The translations under genes were made by a program, and so were the position numbers. From contig NZ_FOAA01000011.1 in NCBI RefSeq assembly GCF_900109495.1, positions 1 through 64,000 on the forward strand: a stretch of 64,000 bases of DNA, in the 5' to 3' direction. Below the pieces are notes generated by a model. That model was not told the origin of the DNA. It worked only from the letters and a program-made list of their open reading frames with translations, and searched no databases. Shown here piece by piece: positions 25,759 through 34,853 of this stretch. How positions within the stretch are numbered: the stretch's first letter is position 1; each line of letters begins with the position of its first letter. The stretch is from Ectothiorhodospira marina. GTDB lineage: Bacteria > Pseudomonadota > Gammaproteobacteria > Ectothiorhodospirales > Ectothiorhodospiraceae.

Positions 25759-27318
25759 ATGACAAAGCCAATCGTAGCGGCAGTAAAACCCGCGGGTGTT
25801 CCGCTCGAAAAGGACAAGGAGTATTACTTTTGTCGTTGCGGGCGCTCCAGCGATCAACCCTTCTGCGATGGGTCCCATCAGGGGACCGGCATCGAGCCGA
25901 TCGCCTTCAAGCCCCGCAAGGATGGCAAGAACTGGCTGTGCATGTGCAAGCAGTCGGGCGATCTTCCCTATTGCGATGGCACGCACGCCCAGGTGCCGGA
26001 GAGCGCGGTGGGAGAGGAACTCGACGGCGTGAGCGATGATGCGGACGAGGCCGGCGACGATGCCGCTCCCGCGCCGCGCAACAGCGAGACGGAACCCCAC
26101 GTGGAGTTCATCCATGCCCTCGCGCGCGGCGGGCTGGAGGAGGTGGGGGCGATGGGGCCCACGGTGGCCATGGGTGTGCCGCGGGATCGCACGCCGTCCT
26201 GGGATGACATCCAGATCCTCACTGCACAGTTCGCCCGCCGCCCGCTTGCCGGCGAGGCGGATGTGGACAGCGCACTGGTGATTGGGCCGGAGGCCCGGCG
26301 CCCGCTGCGTCTGGAGATGCCGCTGCTGGTCACGGACATGAGCTTTGGTGCGCTCTCCCGCGAGGCCAAGATCGCGCTGGCGCGAGGCGCCGAACAAGCC
26401 GGTACCGGCATCTGCTCCGGCGAAGGCGGCATGCTGCCGGAAGAACAGGCCGAGAACTCGCGCTACCTCTTCGAACTGGGGCCGGCGCGTTATGGCTACT
26501 CCGAGGACATACTCGATAAGGTGCAGGCCTTCCACTTCAAGGGTGGTCAAGGCGCCAAGACGGGGGTCGGCGGCCTGTTGCCGGGCGCCAAGATCTCGGA
26601 AGAGATCGCCAAGGTGCGCGGGATCAAGGCCGGCCAGGATGCGATGTCTCCGCCGGTGATCCCGGACCTGGAAACGCCCGCCGATTTCCGACGCTTTGCG
26701 GATTCGGTCCGCGAACGCACCGGCGGCATTCCCGTTGGCTTCAAGCTCTCCGCGAACCACATTGAACAGGACCTGGCCTTCGCGCTCGAGGCAGGCGCTG
26801 ACTACGTGATCCTCGATGGCCGCGGTGGCGGCACCGGGGCCGCGCCGGCCCTGCTCAGGGATCACATCAGCGTGCCGACCATCCCGGCACTGGCGCGCGC
26901 ACGACGTTATCTGGACCTTCGCGGTGCGAGCGGGCGGGTCACCCTGATCATCACCGGTGGGCTGCGCACCCCGACGGACTTCGTCAAGGCCCTGGCGCTG
27001 GGCGCCGATGGCATTGCACTGGGCAACAGTGCCATTCAGGCGGTGGGCTGTGTGGGTGCCCGCATCTGCCACACCAACCGCTGCCCAACAGGCGTGGCGA
27101 CTCAGGATCCGGAACTGCGCAAGCGCCTGGATCCGGATGCAGGGAGCGCCGGACTCGTCCGCTTCCTCGGGGCCTCCCTGCAGCTGATGCAGGTGCTGAC
27201 GCGTGCAACTGGCCGGTCATGTCTGGCAGACCTCGACCGGGACGACCTGATCACCTTCAATCGCGACCTGGTGGAATTGGCCCACGTGCCCTACGCCGGC
27301 GAGCCCAGTCGCGGTTGA
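25759..27318 (+). CDS. CDGSH iron-sulfur / glutamate-synthase-like FMN enzyme fusion
   Basis: The ATG at 25759 follows a GGGCGAG box and gives a 519-residue protein. Residues 20-75 carry two CDGSH-type 2Fe-2S motifs, CRCGRSSDQPFCDGSH and CMCKQSGDLPYCDGTH. From about residue 115 there is the FMN-binding barrel of glutamate synthase large-subunit-like proteins: PLLVTDMSFGALSREAKIAL, HFKGGQGAKTGVGGLLPG, VILDGRGGGTGAAPALLRDH, IITGGLRTPTDFVKALALGA and the Cys cluster VGCVGARICHTNRCPTG. The amidotransferase domain is absent, so it is not a complete GltB. A redox role is likely; the substrate is not known. Confidence 0.88.
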   Translation: MTKPIVAAVKPAGVPLEKDKEYYFCRCGRSSDQPFCDGSHQGTGIEPIAFKPRKDGKNWLCMCKQSGDLPYCDGTHAQVPESAVGEELDGVSDDADEAGDDAAPAPRNSETEPHVEFIHALARGGLEEVGAMGPTVAMGVPRDRTPSWDDIQILTAQFARRPLAGEADVDSALVIGPEARRPLRLEMPLLVTDMSFGALSREAKIALARGAEQAGTGICSGEGGMLPEEQAENSRYLFELGPARYGYSEDILDKVQAFHFKGGQGAKTGVGGLLPGAKISEEIAKVRGIKAGQDAMSPPVIPDLETPADFRRFADSVRERTGGIPVGFKLSANHIEQDLAFALEAGADYVILDGRGGGTGAAPALLRDHISVPTIPALARARRYLDLRGASGRVTLIITGGLRTPTDFVKALALGADGIALGNSAIQAVGCVGARICHTNRCPTGVATQDPELRKRLDPDAGSAGLVRFLGASLQLMQVLTRATGRSCLADLDRDDLITFNRDLVELAHVPYAGEPSRG

Positions 27319-27390
27319 TTGGGCCGCAACGGACGACCCAGGGTGTCGGCACCGGCCAACACCAAGGCCGGGGGGGCACCGTGCCAGCGA

Positions 27391-29556
27391 TTACTCGCCG
27401 GCACGCCTCAGCAGGATCATGGCGCGAGCCTCCACGGTGAACGTGCCCCCGGCGTCGTGATGCCGATCCTCATCGACCCATCCCTCGGCCGTATCCAGTT
27501 CCACCCGCCATCGCTTGCACCAGCTGGCCTCGGGCAAGGTGAACTCCAGGGGCTCGTGGTGGGCGTTGAAGGCCAGAAAAAATCGATCATCAACGATGCG
27601 CTCGCCGCGCGGGCCGGGGGAGGGCAAGGACTCACCATTGATGAATATCCCCAGGGAACTGGCAAAGCCCTCCCCCCAGTGATCCTCTTCCATGCGCTCA
27701 CCGTCGAGCGTGAACCAGGCAATGTCCTCCACATGGTGCCCATGGATGGCCCGGCCCTCGAAAAAGCCTCGCCGCCGGAACACCGGGTGGTCATGCCGAA
27801 AACGCAGCAGACGGCGGGTGAACTCCAGTAGCGATGTGTCCACCTGCGACCAGTCATACCAGGCTAGTTCGTTGTCCTGGCAGTACACGTTGTTGTTGCC
27901 CTGTTGTGTGCGTCCCAGTTCATCTCCACCCAGCAGCATGGGCACGCCCTGGGATAGCATCAGGGTGGTCAGGAAGTTGCGCTGCTGCCGGGCGCGCAGG
28001 GCGTTTATCTGCGCGTCATCGCTGGGCCCTTCCTCGCCACAGTTCCAGGAGCGATTGTCATCGGCGCCATCCTGGCTATCCTCGCCGTTGGCCTCGTTGT
28101 GTTTATTGTTGTAGGACACCAGGTCCCGCAGGGTGAAACCATCGTGGGCCGTTACGAAGTTGATGCTGGCGTGGGGCATCCGGGAAGAGGACTCGTACAG
28201 GTCGGGGCTGCCCGTCAACCGGTACGCGAATTCACCCAGGGTCTGGTCCTTGCCGCGCCAGAAATCACGAACGGTATCCCGGTACTGGCCATTCCACTCC
28301 GACCACAGCACCGGGAAATTGCCCACCTGATAGCCCCCCTCGCCGATGTCCCAGGGCTCGGCGATGAGCTTGACCTGGCTGATGATGGGGTCCTGCTGAA
28401 TGATGTCGAAGAACGCCGAGAGCCGGTCCACCTCGTGCAGCTCCCGGGCCAGGGTCGAGGCCAGGTCGAAGCGAAACCCATCCACGTGCATCTCCAGCAC
28501 CCAGTAACGCAGCGAGTCCATGATCAGTTGCAGGACATGGGGATGGCGCATGTTCAGGGAATTGCCGGTGCCCGTGTAGTCCATGTAGTGACGAGGATCG
28601 TCCGGCATCAGCCGGTAGTAGGCGGCGTTGTCCAGTCCCTTGAGGCTGAGCATGGGCCCCAGGTGGTTGCCTTCGCTGGTGTGGTTGTAGACCACGTCCA
28701 GAATCACCTCCAGTCCCGCCGCATGCAGTGCCTTGACCATCCCCTTGAACTCGCGGAGTAGTTCATTGGGATCGTCGCTGGAGCCATATTCATTGTGGGG
28801 TGCCAGATAGCCGATGCTGCTGTAGCCCCAGTAATTGCGCAGGCCTTTCTCCTCCAGGTGTGAGTAATGGATGAACTGATGCACCGGCATCAGTTCCACC
28901 GCCGTGATGCCCAGTGACTTGAGATGCTCAATGGCGACCGGATGGGCCAGGCCCGCATAGGTGCCGCGCACCGCCTCGGGGACGTCCGGATGACGGATGG
29001 TGAAGCCCTTGACGTGGGTCTCGTAGATCACCAATCGGTGCCAGGGCGTGCGGGGAGGGCGGTCATCCTCCCAGTCAAACCCCGTATCCACCACCACCGA
29101 ATGGGGCACGTAAGGGGCGCTGTCCTGGTCGTTGAAGCTGTGCTCCGGGTCATCGAAACGGTAGGGGAACACCGCCTCGTTCCATTTCACCCGCCCCGCA
29201 ATCGCCTTGGCGTAGGGGTCCAGTAACAGCTTGTGGGGGTTGCACCGCAAACCCTGCTCCGGGTCCCAGGGGCCGTGAATGCGAAACCCGTAGCGTTGCC
29301 CCGGGCCGATGTCGGGCACATAGCCATGCCAGCACAGGGCCGAGATCTCCGTCAGGTCAAAGGATTCGGTCTGTTGCCCCTGCTCATCAAGCAGACACAA
29401 CTCCACCCGTTCGGCTACCTCCGAGAACACCGAGAAGTTGGTGCCCTGGCCGTCAAACATGGCGCCCAGGGGATAAGGGGCGCCGGGCAGGACCCGGGGG
29501 GGATCATCCTGCCGGGGGGCGTCTTCCTGAGAGGGTGCATCGGGGGTGGCCGTCAT
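27391..29556 (-). CDS. glgX: Glycogen debranching enzyme GlgX
   Basis: This 721-residue enzyme has an N-terminal CBM48 module (residues about 20-150, PYPLGAMFDGQGTNFSVFSE) and a GH13 barrel. Recognisable GH13 regions are VILDVVYNHTSEGNH, VDGFRFDLAST with the nucleophile Asp, KLIAEPWDIGEGGYQ with the acid Glu, and NFVTAHDGFTLRDLV with the third carboxylate. The conserved LGGDELGRTQQGNNNVYCQD places it in the GlgX/isoamylase subfamily, which hydrolyses alpha-1,6 branches of phosphorylase-limit glycogen. It starts at an ATG with a good AAGGAG. No other glycogen gene lies nearby. Confidence 0.93.
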   Translation of the reverse strand: MTATPDAPSQEDAPRQDDPPRVLPGAPYPLGAMFDGQGTNFSVFSEVAERVELCLLDEQGQQTESFDLTEISALCWHGYVPDIGPGQRYGFRIHGPWDPEQGLRCNPHKLLLDPYAKAIAGRVKWNEAVFPYRFDDPEHSFNDQDSAPYVPHSVVVDTGFDWEDDRPPRTPWHRLVIYETHVKGFTIRHPDVPEAVRGTYAGLAHPVAIEHLKSLGITAVELMPVHQFIHYSHLEEKGLRNYWGYSSIGYLAPHNEYGSSDDPNELLREFKGMVKALHAAGLEVILDVVYNHTSEGNHLGPMLSLKGLDNAAYYRLMPDDPRHYMDYTGTGNSLNMRHPHVLQLIMDSLRYWVLEMHVDGFRFDLASTLARELHEVDRLSAFFDIIQQDPIISQVKLIAEPWDIGEGGYQVGNFPVLWSEWNGQYRDTVRDFWRGKDQTLGEFAYRLTGSPDLYESSSRMPHASINFVTAHDGFTLRDLVSYNNKHNEANGEDSQDGADDNRSWNCGEEGPSDDAQINALRARQQRNFLTTLMLSQGVPMLLGGDELGRTQQGNNNVYCQDNELAWYDWSQVDTSLLEFTRRLLRFRHDHPVFRRRGFFEGRAIHGHHVEDIAWFTLDGERMEEDHWGEGFASSLGIFINGESLPSPGPRGERIVDDRFFLAFNAHHEPLEFTLPEASWCKRWRVELDTAEGWVDEDRHHDAGGTFTVEARAMILLRRAGE

Positions 29557-29640
29557 CGAGCGTCTCCTTGTTGGCCATCGGGCAGGCCGGGGGTCGCACT
29601 ACCGCAGGGGATAGGCGCCTGGCCGGGAGTCTGTCCAGGG

Positions 29641-29750
29641 CATGATTCAAAAAGCATGGCAGATTTTTCCATCATCGTCTCACCTGCAGGGGGGCCATCA
29701 GGCGATGGGGTTAATGGGAGCCTCATCTGTCGGCTTTGTCTGCTTCGGGC
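29641..29750 (-). pseudogene. Spliced fragment of a RAYT transposase and its 3' flank
   Basis: The segment opens with CATGATTCAAAAAGC, close to the CATGATTTAAAAAGC motif found three times beside the RAYT gene (37627, 42348, 42912). It continues with bases matching the RAYT gene at about 43243-43290 and then jumps to bases matching 43465-43507 (the codons of the KQTKPTDEV...NPIPLM segment). Two separate parts of the gene are joined, so it is an internally deleted remnant. It lies in the 5' region of the MFS gene. Confidence 0.7.
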
Positions 29751-29783
29751 GCGCCCACCGGATCGGATACACTTCGTCTCCAT

Positions 29784-31007
29784 ATGACCGACTATCTTCG
29801 TTTTGTTGCCCTCCATTGGCGCTTTCTGCTCTTTGGCGTGCTGGCCGCCGCCCTCTCCGGATTCGGACAGACCTTCTACGTAGGGGTGTTTGGCGGCGAG
29901 TTGCGGGCGGCCTTCGATCTCACGCACGGCCAATACGGGCTGTTGTATTCCGTGGCCACACTGGGCAGCGGGATCCTGATGGTGTGGGCGGGGGCCTGGA
30001 TCGACCGCATGTCCCTGCAGCAATTCGCTGTGCTGGTGGGGCTGGGCGTGGCCGCCGGGGCCGTGGTGATGGGCCTGGCGGCCTCTGCGGTGATGATCGG
30101 AATGGGTTTTTTCCTGCTGCGACTCTTCGGGCAGGGGCTGTTCATGCACATGGCCTCTACCAGCATGGGCCGTCATTTTGCGGCCAATCGGGGCAAGGCG
30201 GTGAGTATCGCCTCCAAGGGCCTGCCCCTGGCCGAGGCAGTGATGCCCGCCGCCGGCGTGGCCTTGATCGCCCTGATCGGCTGGCGCCATACGTGGCTGG
30301 CCTCGGCGGTCGTGATGGTGGTGTTCTTCATCCCGTTGTTGCTGTGGCTGTTGCATGGGCGGGGCGTGCGGGGCGAGAACACTTCGACAGGCGCGAATCC
30401 CACGCAGGCCCCCGGAGTGCCTGTGAGTCCCCGGCAATGGACCCGCAGCGAGGTGTTGCGGGACCTGCGCTTCTACCGACTACTGCCGGTGGTGCTGGCA
30501 CCGCCCTTGATCGTGACTGCCATGATCTTTCACCTGGCCCATCTGGGTGAGGGCAAGGGATGGTCCATACAGTGGTTGGCCACGACCTTCACCGGTTTTG
30601 CCCTGGCGCATGTGGTGGGGCTGCTGGTCTCGGGTGTGGTACTGGATCGCTTTGGGGCGCGGCTGATGTTGCGGGTGTTCCTGTTCCCCATGCTGGCCGG
30701 GCTGCTGGTGGTGGCCTGGCTGGATCATCCGCTCTGGGCGTGGGTGTTCATGATTTGCCTGGGGGCATCCATCGGTGGTGCCGGTACGCTGCTGGGGGCG
30801 CTGTGGCCGGTGCTCTATGGCGTGGCACACCTGGGCGCCATCCGTGCCATGGTCCACTCGGCCATGATGATCGCCACCGCCATCATGCCCGTGACGGTGG
30901 GGCTTGCTCTGGATGCCTCCGCCACGATGGAATCCGTTGCCCTGGTGCTCTCTGGCTATATCGTGGTGGCCCTTGGCGTCTCCTGGGGAGCGCTCAACCG
31001 ATCATGA
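29784..31007 (+). CDS. MFS transporter
   Basis: The ATG at 29784 gives a 407-residue major facilitator with twelve predicted helices. The N-terminal half starts FLLFGVLAAALSGFGQTFYV, has the loop 2-3 signature WAGAWIDRMS and a further conserved basic loop FAANRGKAVSIASKGLPLAE. The second six-helix bundle runs from about residue 220 with GLLVSGVVLDRFGARLMLRV. It resembles monocarboxylate/oxalate-formate-like MFS members of Gammaproteobacteria. Substrate unknown. The frame continues upstream into the RAYT remnant, but the helix-rich region starts at this ATG. Confidence 0.88.
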   Translation: MTDYLRFVALHWRFLLFGVLAAALSGFGQTFYVGVFGGELRAAFDLTHGQYGLLYSVATLGSGILMVWAGAWIDRMSLQQFAVLVGLGVAAGAVVMGLAASAVMIGMGFFLLRLFGQGLFMHMASTSMGRHFAANRGKAVSIASKGLPLAEAVMPAAGVALIALIGWRHTWLASAVVMVVFFIPLLLWLLHGRGVRGENTSTGANPTQAPGVPVSPRQWTRSEVLRDLRFYRLLPVVLAPPLIVTAMIFHLAHLGEGKGWSIQWLATTFTGFALAHVVGLLVSGVVLDRFGARLMLRVFLFPMLAGLLVVAWLDHPLWAWVFMICLGASIGGAGTLLGALWPVLYGVAHLGAIRAMVHSAMMIATAIMPVTVGLALDASATMESVALVLSGYIVVALGVSWGALNRS

Positions 31008-31035
31008 AGCCTGCAACTGCGGGGGCGCATGGTGA

Positions 31036-31542
31036 TCACACGGGATAGCGCTGCACCACCTCGTAGCGCACCCCGTCCGGGCCGGGTTGGGATACCACCA
31101 GGCAGAAGCCGTCCACCGACCACCGGATAGGGTGAATGGGGGCCCGTGCCACGGGGGCCTTCAGCTTGCGGGCCACGGTGACATGGGGACGGTATTCCCG
31201 CGCCTCCGGCTTGAAGCCACAGGGTATCAGGGCGGTGTTCAGGTCCTGTGCCAGCCGCACCAGAGGGTCGCGGGGGACAACGTCCCCCAGCCACAACACC
31301 CCCGGCTTCCTGAAACACCCAAGCCCCGTGAGTTCGAACTCGAATGGCTCCATTGTCACCGTGCTGGCGGCCAGGCTCAGACACTCGGCATAGGCCGTAT
31401 CGGCCGCGCCAATGAAGGCCAACGTGAGGTGCAGGTTGTCTCGGGCGACCCGGCGCCCGCCATGCCCGTCAGGCACGCGGGCCTGGATTGCCTCCCGCAA
31501 GGCATCGTCAGGCCACAGGGCGAAGAACATTCGTTGGGTCAT
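31036..31542 (-). CDS. thpR: RNA 2',3'-cyclic phosphodiesterase ThpR
   Basis: This 168-residue protein belongs to the 2H phosphoesterase (LigT) family. It has both HxTx motifs, HLTL (about residue 38) and HVTV (about residue 123), and starts with the family pattern RMFFALWPDDALREAI. These enzymes hydrolyse RNA 2',3'-cyclic phosphates and can ligate tRNA halves in vitro. Length fits the family. It is convergent with the MFS gene. Confidence 0.92.
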   Translation of the reverse strand: MTQRMFFALWPDDALREAIQARVPDGHGGRRVARDNLHLTLAFIGAADTAYAECLSLAASTVTMEPFEFELTGLGCFRKPGVLWLGDVVPRDPLVRLAQDLNTALIPCGFKPEAREYRPHVTVARKLKAPVARAPIHPIRWSVDGFCLVVSQPGPDGVRYEVVQRYPV

Positions 31543-31643
31543 GAAGGTATTGTGCCTTCATTCACCCAAGGAAGCATCGCGCCTCAAGGAGAGCGGGGCG
31601 GCCCCTGAGTGTGGGGCTGCCCTGCCATGGGAAGGGCCTCAGT

Positions 31644-32252
31644 TCAAACCGCTCCGCCAGTCATCTTCCGGGTGACCTCGGCCACATGCTGACCCTGGAA
31701 GCGGGCGATGGTCAGCTCCTTGTCGCTGGGCTGACGGCTGCCATCGGGGCCCGCCACGGTGGCAGCGCCGTAGGGGCCGCCACCCCGGGTTTCCGACACA
31801 TCGGTGAGCTCGGGGATGGTGTAGGGCACCCCCACGATCACGAACCCCTGGTGCGCCAGGGTGTTCCAGAAGGAGGTGATGGTGGTCTCGGCGCCACCAC
31901 CGGTGCCCGTGGAGGTGAACACACTGCCCACCTTGCCCACCAGCTTGCCCTGGGCCCACAGGCCACCGGTGCGGTCCATGAAGTTGCGCATCTGCGAGGC
32001 CATGTTGCCGAACCGGGTGGGGGTGCCAAAGATCACCGCGTCGTACTCCGCCAGTTCCTCGGGCTGCGCGATGGGGGCTGCCTGATCCAGCTTGGCACCG
32101 GCGTTGCGCGCATCTTCCTCATTCATCAGTTCAGGCACACGCTTGATGTCCACGGTGGTGCCCTCCACCCCACGGGCACCCTCGGCCACCGCATTGGCCA
32201 TGGTCTTGATGTGGCCATACATGGAGTAATACAAAACCAGAATTTTGCTCAT
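31644..32252 (-). CDS. wrbA: NAD(P)H:quinone oxidoreductase WrbA
   Basis: The ATG at 32252 starts a 202-residue flavodoxin-fold protein: [20 protein letters not shown] (FMN phosphate loop), [40 protein letters not shown] and [12 protein letters not shown], all standard WrbA segments. The family forms tetramers that reduce quinones by two electrons and protect from oxidative stress. The gene is divergent from a LysR regulator 111 bases away, which probably controls it. Confidence 0.95.
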   Translation of the reverse strand: MSKILVLYYSMYGHIKTMANAVAEGARGVEGTTVDIKRVPELMNEEDARNAGAKLDQAAPIAQPEELAEYDAVIFGTPTRFGNMASQMRNFMDRTGGLWAQGKLVGKVGSVFTSTGTGGGAETTITSFWNTLAHQGFVIVGVPYTIPELTDVSETRGGGPYGAATVAGPDGSRQPSDKELTIARFQGQHVAEVTRKMTGGAV

Positions 32253-32363
32253 TGTCCTTGCCTCCGTGTGCAAAAGAATTCGCTGCCCCTGACCGGGGCG
32301 TGCATGTCATTGGAATTCATGGCGGCAGGTTGATAAACCCCTCGTAACGCATAAGATTGATGC

Positions 32364-33278
32364 ATGAAACGCATCGACCTGCCCGACTTCGACCTGATCC
32401 GCGCCCTGCGCGTCTTCGTCACCGTGGTGGACGCCGGGGGATTCAGCGCCGCATCGGAGCGCCTGGGCCTGGCGCGCGGCCAACCCAGCCGCTACGTGAG
32501 CAAGCTGGAAGGGCATCTGGGCACCCGCCTCATGCAGCGCACCACGAGGCGCCACTCCCTCACCGAGGCCGGCAGCGCCTTCTATCCCCGGGCCGCGCAG
32601 ATCCTGCAACTGGTGGACGAGGCCGAGCAGGACCTGGCCCTGGAGACCGACGCCGTGCGCGGCCGTCTGCGCCTGAGCGCCCCGGTGAGTTTCGGCATCC
32701 GACACCTGGCGCCGGCCCTGGCGGACTTCAAGCGGGCCTATCCCGCGGTCACACTGGATGTGACCTTCAACGACCATCTGGTCAACCTGGTGGAGGAGGG
32801 GGTCGACCTGGCGGTGCGCATCACCTCATCCCTGGATCCCGCCCTGGTGGCCCGCCCCCTGGCCACCACCGACAGGGTCCTGTGCGCCGCCCCCGGCTAC
32901 CTGGAAGCACGGGGTGCCCCGGGCCATCCCCATGACCTGGTGGATCATGAATGCCTCGTCTACACCAACGAGCCCAGCAGCCATGAATGGCGCTTCCGAC
33001 AGGGGAGGGAGGAGGTGGCCGTGCGGGTGGAAGGCTCGTTGCGCTCGGATAATGGCGAGATGCTGGTGGCCGGCGCCGAGGCTGGATTGGGCCTGGTGCT
33101 GGTGCCTCGGTTCCTGGTGGCCGAGGCTTTGGCGCAGGGCCGGCTGGTGACTTGTCTGGATGCCTGGCAGGCGCCGGAGCTGATTGTTTATGCCGTTTAC
33201 GCTGATCGACGGTGGTTGCCGCCGCGGGTGCGGGCGTTGATTGATTTTTTGGTGGGGAGGTTTGCTGGGGGGGTGTAG
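32364..33278 (+). CDS. LysR-family transcriptional regulator
   Basis: This 304-residue regulator has an N-terminal winged helix (LRVFVTVVDAGGFSAASERL, GQPSRYVSKLEGHLGTRLMQ, RTTRRHSLTEAG) and a LysR substrate-binding domain from about residue 90 (GRLRLSAPVSFGIRHLAPAL; AVTLDVTFNDHLVNLVEEGV; GLGLVLVPRFLVAEALAQGR). It is of the CrgA/DsdC-like group that often regulates a divergently transcribed quinone or redox gene, here wrbA. It is the last host-like gene before the accessory island. Confidence 0.92.
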   Translation: MKRIDLPDFDLIRALRVFVTVVDAGGFSAASERLGLARGQPSRYVSKLEGHLGTRLMQRTTRRHSLTEAGSAFYPRAAQILQLVDEAEQDLALETDAVRGRLRLSAPVSFGIRHLAPALADFKRAYPAVTLDVTFNDHLVNLVEEGVDLAVRITSSLDPALVARPLATTDRVLCAAPGYLEARGAPGHPHDLVDHECLVYTNEPSSHEWRFRQGREEVAVRVEGSLRSDNGEMLVAGAEAGLGLVLVPRFLVAEALAQGRLVTCLDAWQAPELIVYAVYADRRWLPPRVRALIDFLVGRFAGGV

Positions 33279-33911
33279 GAGTGGTTTCGCAGCGATGGTC
33301 GAGAGCCTCCAGCCCATGTCCCGTTCCCAACCTCCTGAGCACATTGCACCAGCAGCGTCACCGCACTGAACTGAAACATGAAATCCGTCACAAAATCCGG
33401 TAGTGTTTCATCGATAGTCATGCGATGGACCGGACATGGAACACAGGAACCCTGCGCGGCCTTCAAGGCGAGGCGCACGATCATTGGCACAGGGCCAGGC
33501 CGCGATGCACTTTTGTATCCCGCTCCATTCGGGGCGGTGGTGTCAACCATCCTTCGCGGTTGCCACTGATCCGTCAAGCCGCGACTTGCATGGACATACC
33601 CTCCTTTCGGCTCAACCTGAGCTGCATTCCCTCAGTGCGCTTCACCGAAGTACGTGCAGCTCACCCGATCGACGTTGTTTTCTAGTCCGCCTAAGTCGAT
33701 TTGCGCGGACTCTGTATAACACCAGTCCCGGGCAGTTCAACGGTCACCTGACAGCCTTTAGGTCGAATCAATTCGGGCTTGTCTTCCGGCGTGGAGTCAA
33801 TGTCTTAGCGGTGGGGGGGGTTGCCGAATCTGTGGTTTGCGGCGAAGTCAGGCCGGTACGCTATGCAGACTCTGTATATCACGGGAAACAGAAGTTTCTG
33901 TCGATCTAACT
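33279..33911. other. Gene-free left edge of the island
   Basis: No gene can be supported in these 630 bases; the open frames are short, arginine-rich and overlap one another. The sequence GACTCTGTATA occurs twice (33710 and 33868), and a near-perfect hairpin ACAGAA/TTCTGT lies at about 33889-33902, just before the first cassette boundary. No integrase gene or remnant was seen on either strand. Confidence 0.5.
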
Positions 33912-33918
33912 GTTACGT
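33912..33918 (+). other. Cassette left boundary GTTACGT
   Basis: This heptamer is the exact complement of ACGTAAC at 34597-34603, the opening of the next attC-like site. In integrons, the first bases of a cassette pair with the start of its own attC, so the match marks 33913-34668 as one cassette. Confidence 0.65.
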
Positions 33919-33934
33919 TTAATTGGGGTAAACC

Positions 33935-34609
33935 TTGAGTATTTCGCATAATCTTGAAATAGCGATGAACTTTATTGGATGGGGCGATCCGGCTAATTCT
34001 ATCTGGTTTTTTGGCTTAGAAGAGGGGGCGGCATTTCAGCAAACCTATCTTAATGAGATTGATGGTAAAGCTTTCGTCCCAATAGATGAGCAGAAAAACT
34101 TGGATTGGCCAGTAGCGAATAAGACTGCGACTATTTTAACGAAGATCACTGGCGCACCAAGCGTAGCGGATTATAGGGATAAGATTTTATGGAGAGGGGG
34201 AAGTGGCTCATTTAACGGCAATTTGCTACCGCTCGGAAAGGCGTCCCGTCAACAATGGAGCGACGATTACGAACGTCTTTTTGGAATATCAGCTAATGAC
34301 CTTGGCTATTATATCGAGCTAGTAAGAGAAATTCGTTACCCCAAAATAAAGCAGTTAAAAGAAAATGCGAAGCCACAGGCAATCGTCTGTTTCGGGAAAG
34401 AGTGTTGGTCAGAGTTTAAGCAGGTTTTTGTTGAGCACCCATATGATGTTAAAGAATATGGTGACGAAAAAATTGTGGTTTACGATAGTGACAGAGTAAT
34501 ACTTTGTGGCCATTTTAGTTATGGAGTTCACTTCACAAATAAAGCACTCGATTTAGTTGTTGAAATCCTTGAGGGCTGGGGAGTGAACCCAGAGAAACGT
34601 AACAAGTAG
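33935..34609 (+). CDS. Cassette-borne protein, possibly uracil-DNA-glycosylase-like
   Basis: A TTG start at 33935 follows a GGGGT box; an ATG ten codons later is an alternative. The product has 224 residues. Segments FIGWGDPANSIWFFGLEEG, GNLLPLGKASRQQWSDDY, PQAIVCFGKECWSEFKQVF and VILCGHFSYGVHFTNKALD are arranged as in the uracil-DNA glycosylase superfamily, but the catalytic motifs are not clear, so this is only a fold guess. The gene is much more AT-rich than the chromosome around it. Its TAG stop lies inside the attC site, as is usual for integron cassette genes. Confidence 0.7.
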   Translation: MSISHNLEIAMNFIGWGDPANSIWFFGLEEGAAFQQTYLNEIDGKAFVPIDEQKNLDWPVANKTATILTKITGAPSVADYRDKILWRGGSGSFNGNLLPLGKASRQQWSDDYERLFGISANDLGYYIELVREIRYPKIKQLKENAKPQAIVCFGKECWSEFKQVFVEHPYDVKEYGDEKIVVYDSDRVILCGHFSYGVHFTNKALDLVVEILEGWGVNPEKRNK

Positions 34610-34674
34610 CGCAAGCGGACCGATTTTCCGGCGCAGTTGCGCCTCCAAAGCGGCCGCTTCGCATGGCGTTAGAG
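34597..34674 (+). other. attC-like site A
   Basis: It opens with ACGTAAC and ends with GTTAGAG. Inner arms GCGCAAGCGG and CCGCTTCGC pair with one mismatch. A perfect hairpin GGCGCA-GT-TGCGCC sits in the centre. The layout (inverted core, arms with an unpaired base, variable hairpin, core GTT) is that of integron attC sites. Confidence 0.75.
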
Positions 34675-34853
34675 GTCGTGAAAAGAGAAAAAGAACCGCG
34701 TTTCTTGCATGTTCACGCCGAACGTCGTTCGCCAGCAAGCTCCGGTGTCAGTGGCGAGAGAATGTGTCTCGTCACCTGTGGCGCCTTGGAGAATCAGCCC
34801 CGGCGAGTTACCCCTGGTAGCTATTCGATTTTGACTGCCAATTTGGAGCAACA

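Noticed and set aside
33279-33911. Short overlapping frames considered as genes or an intI remnant
   Set aside because: Arginine-rich, no start signals, no integrase motifs on either strand.
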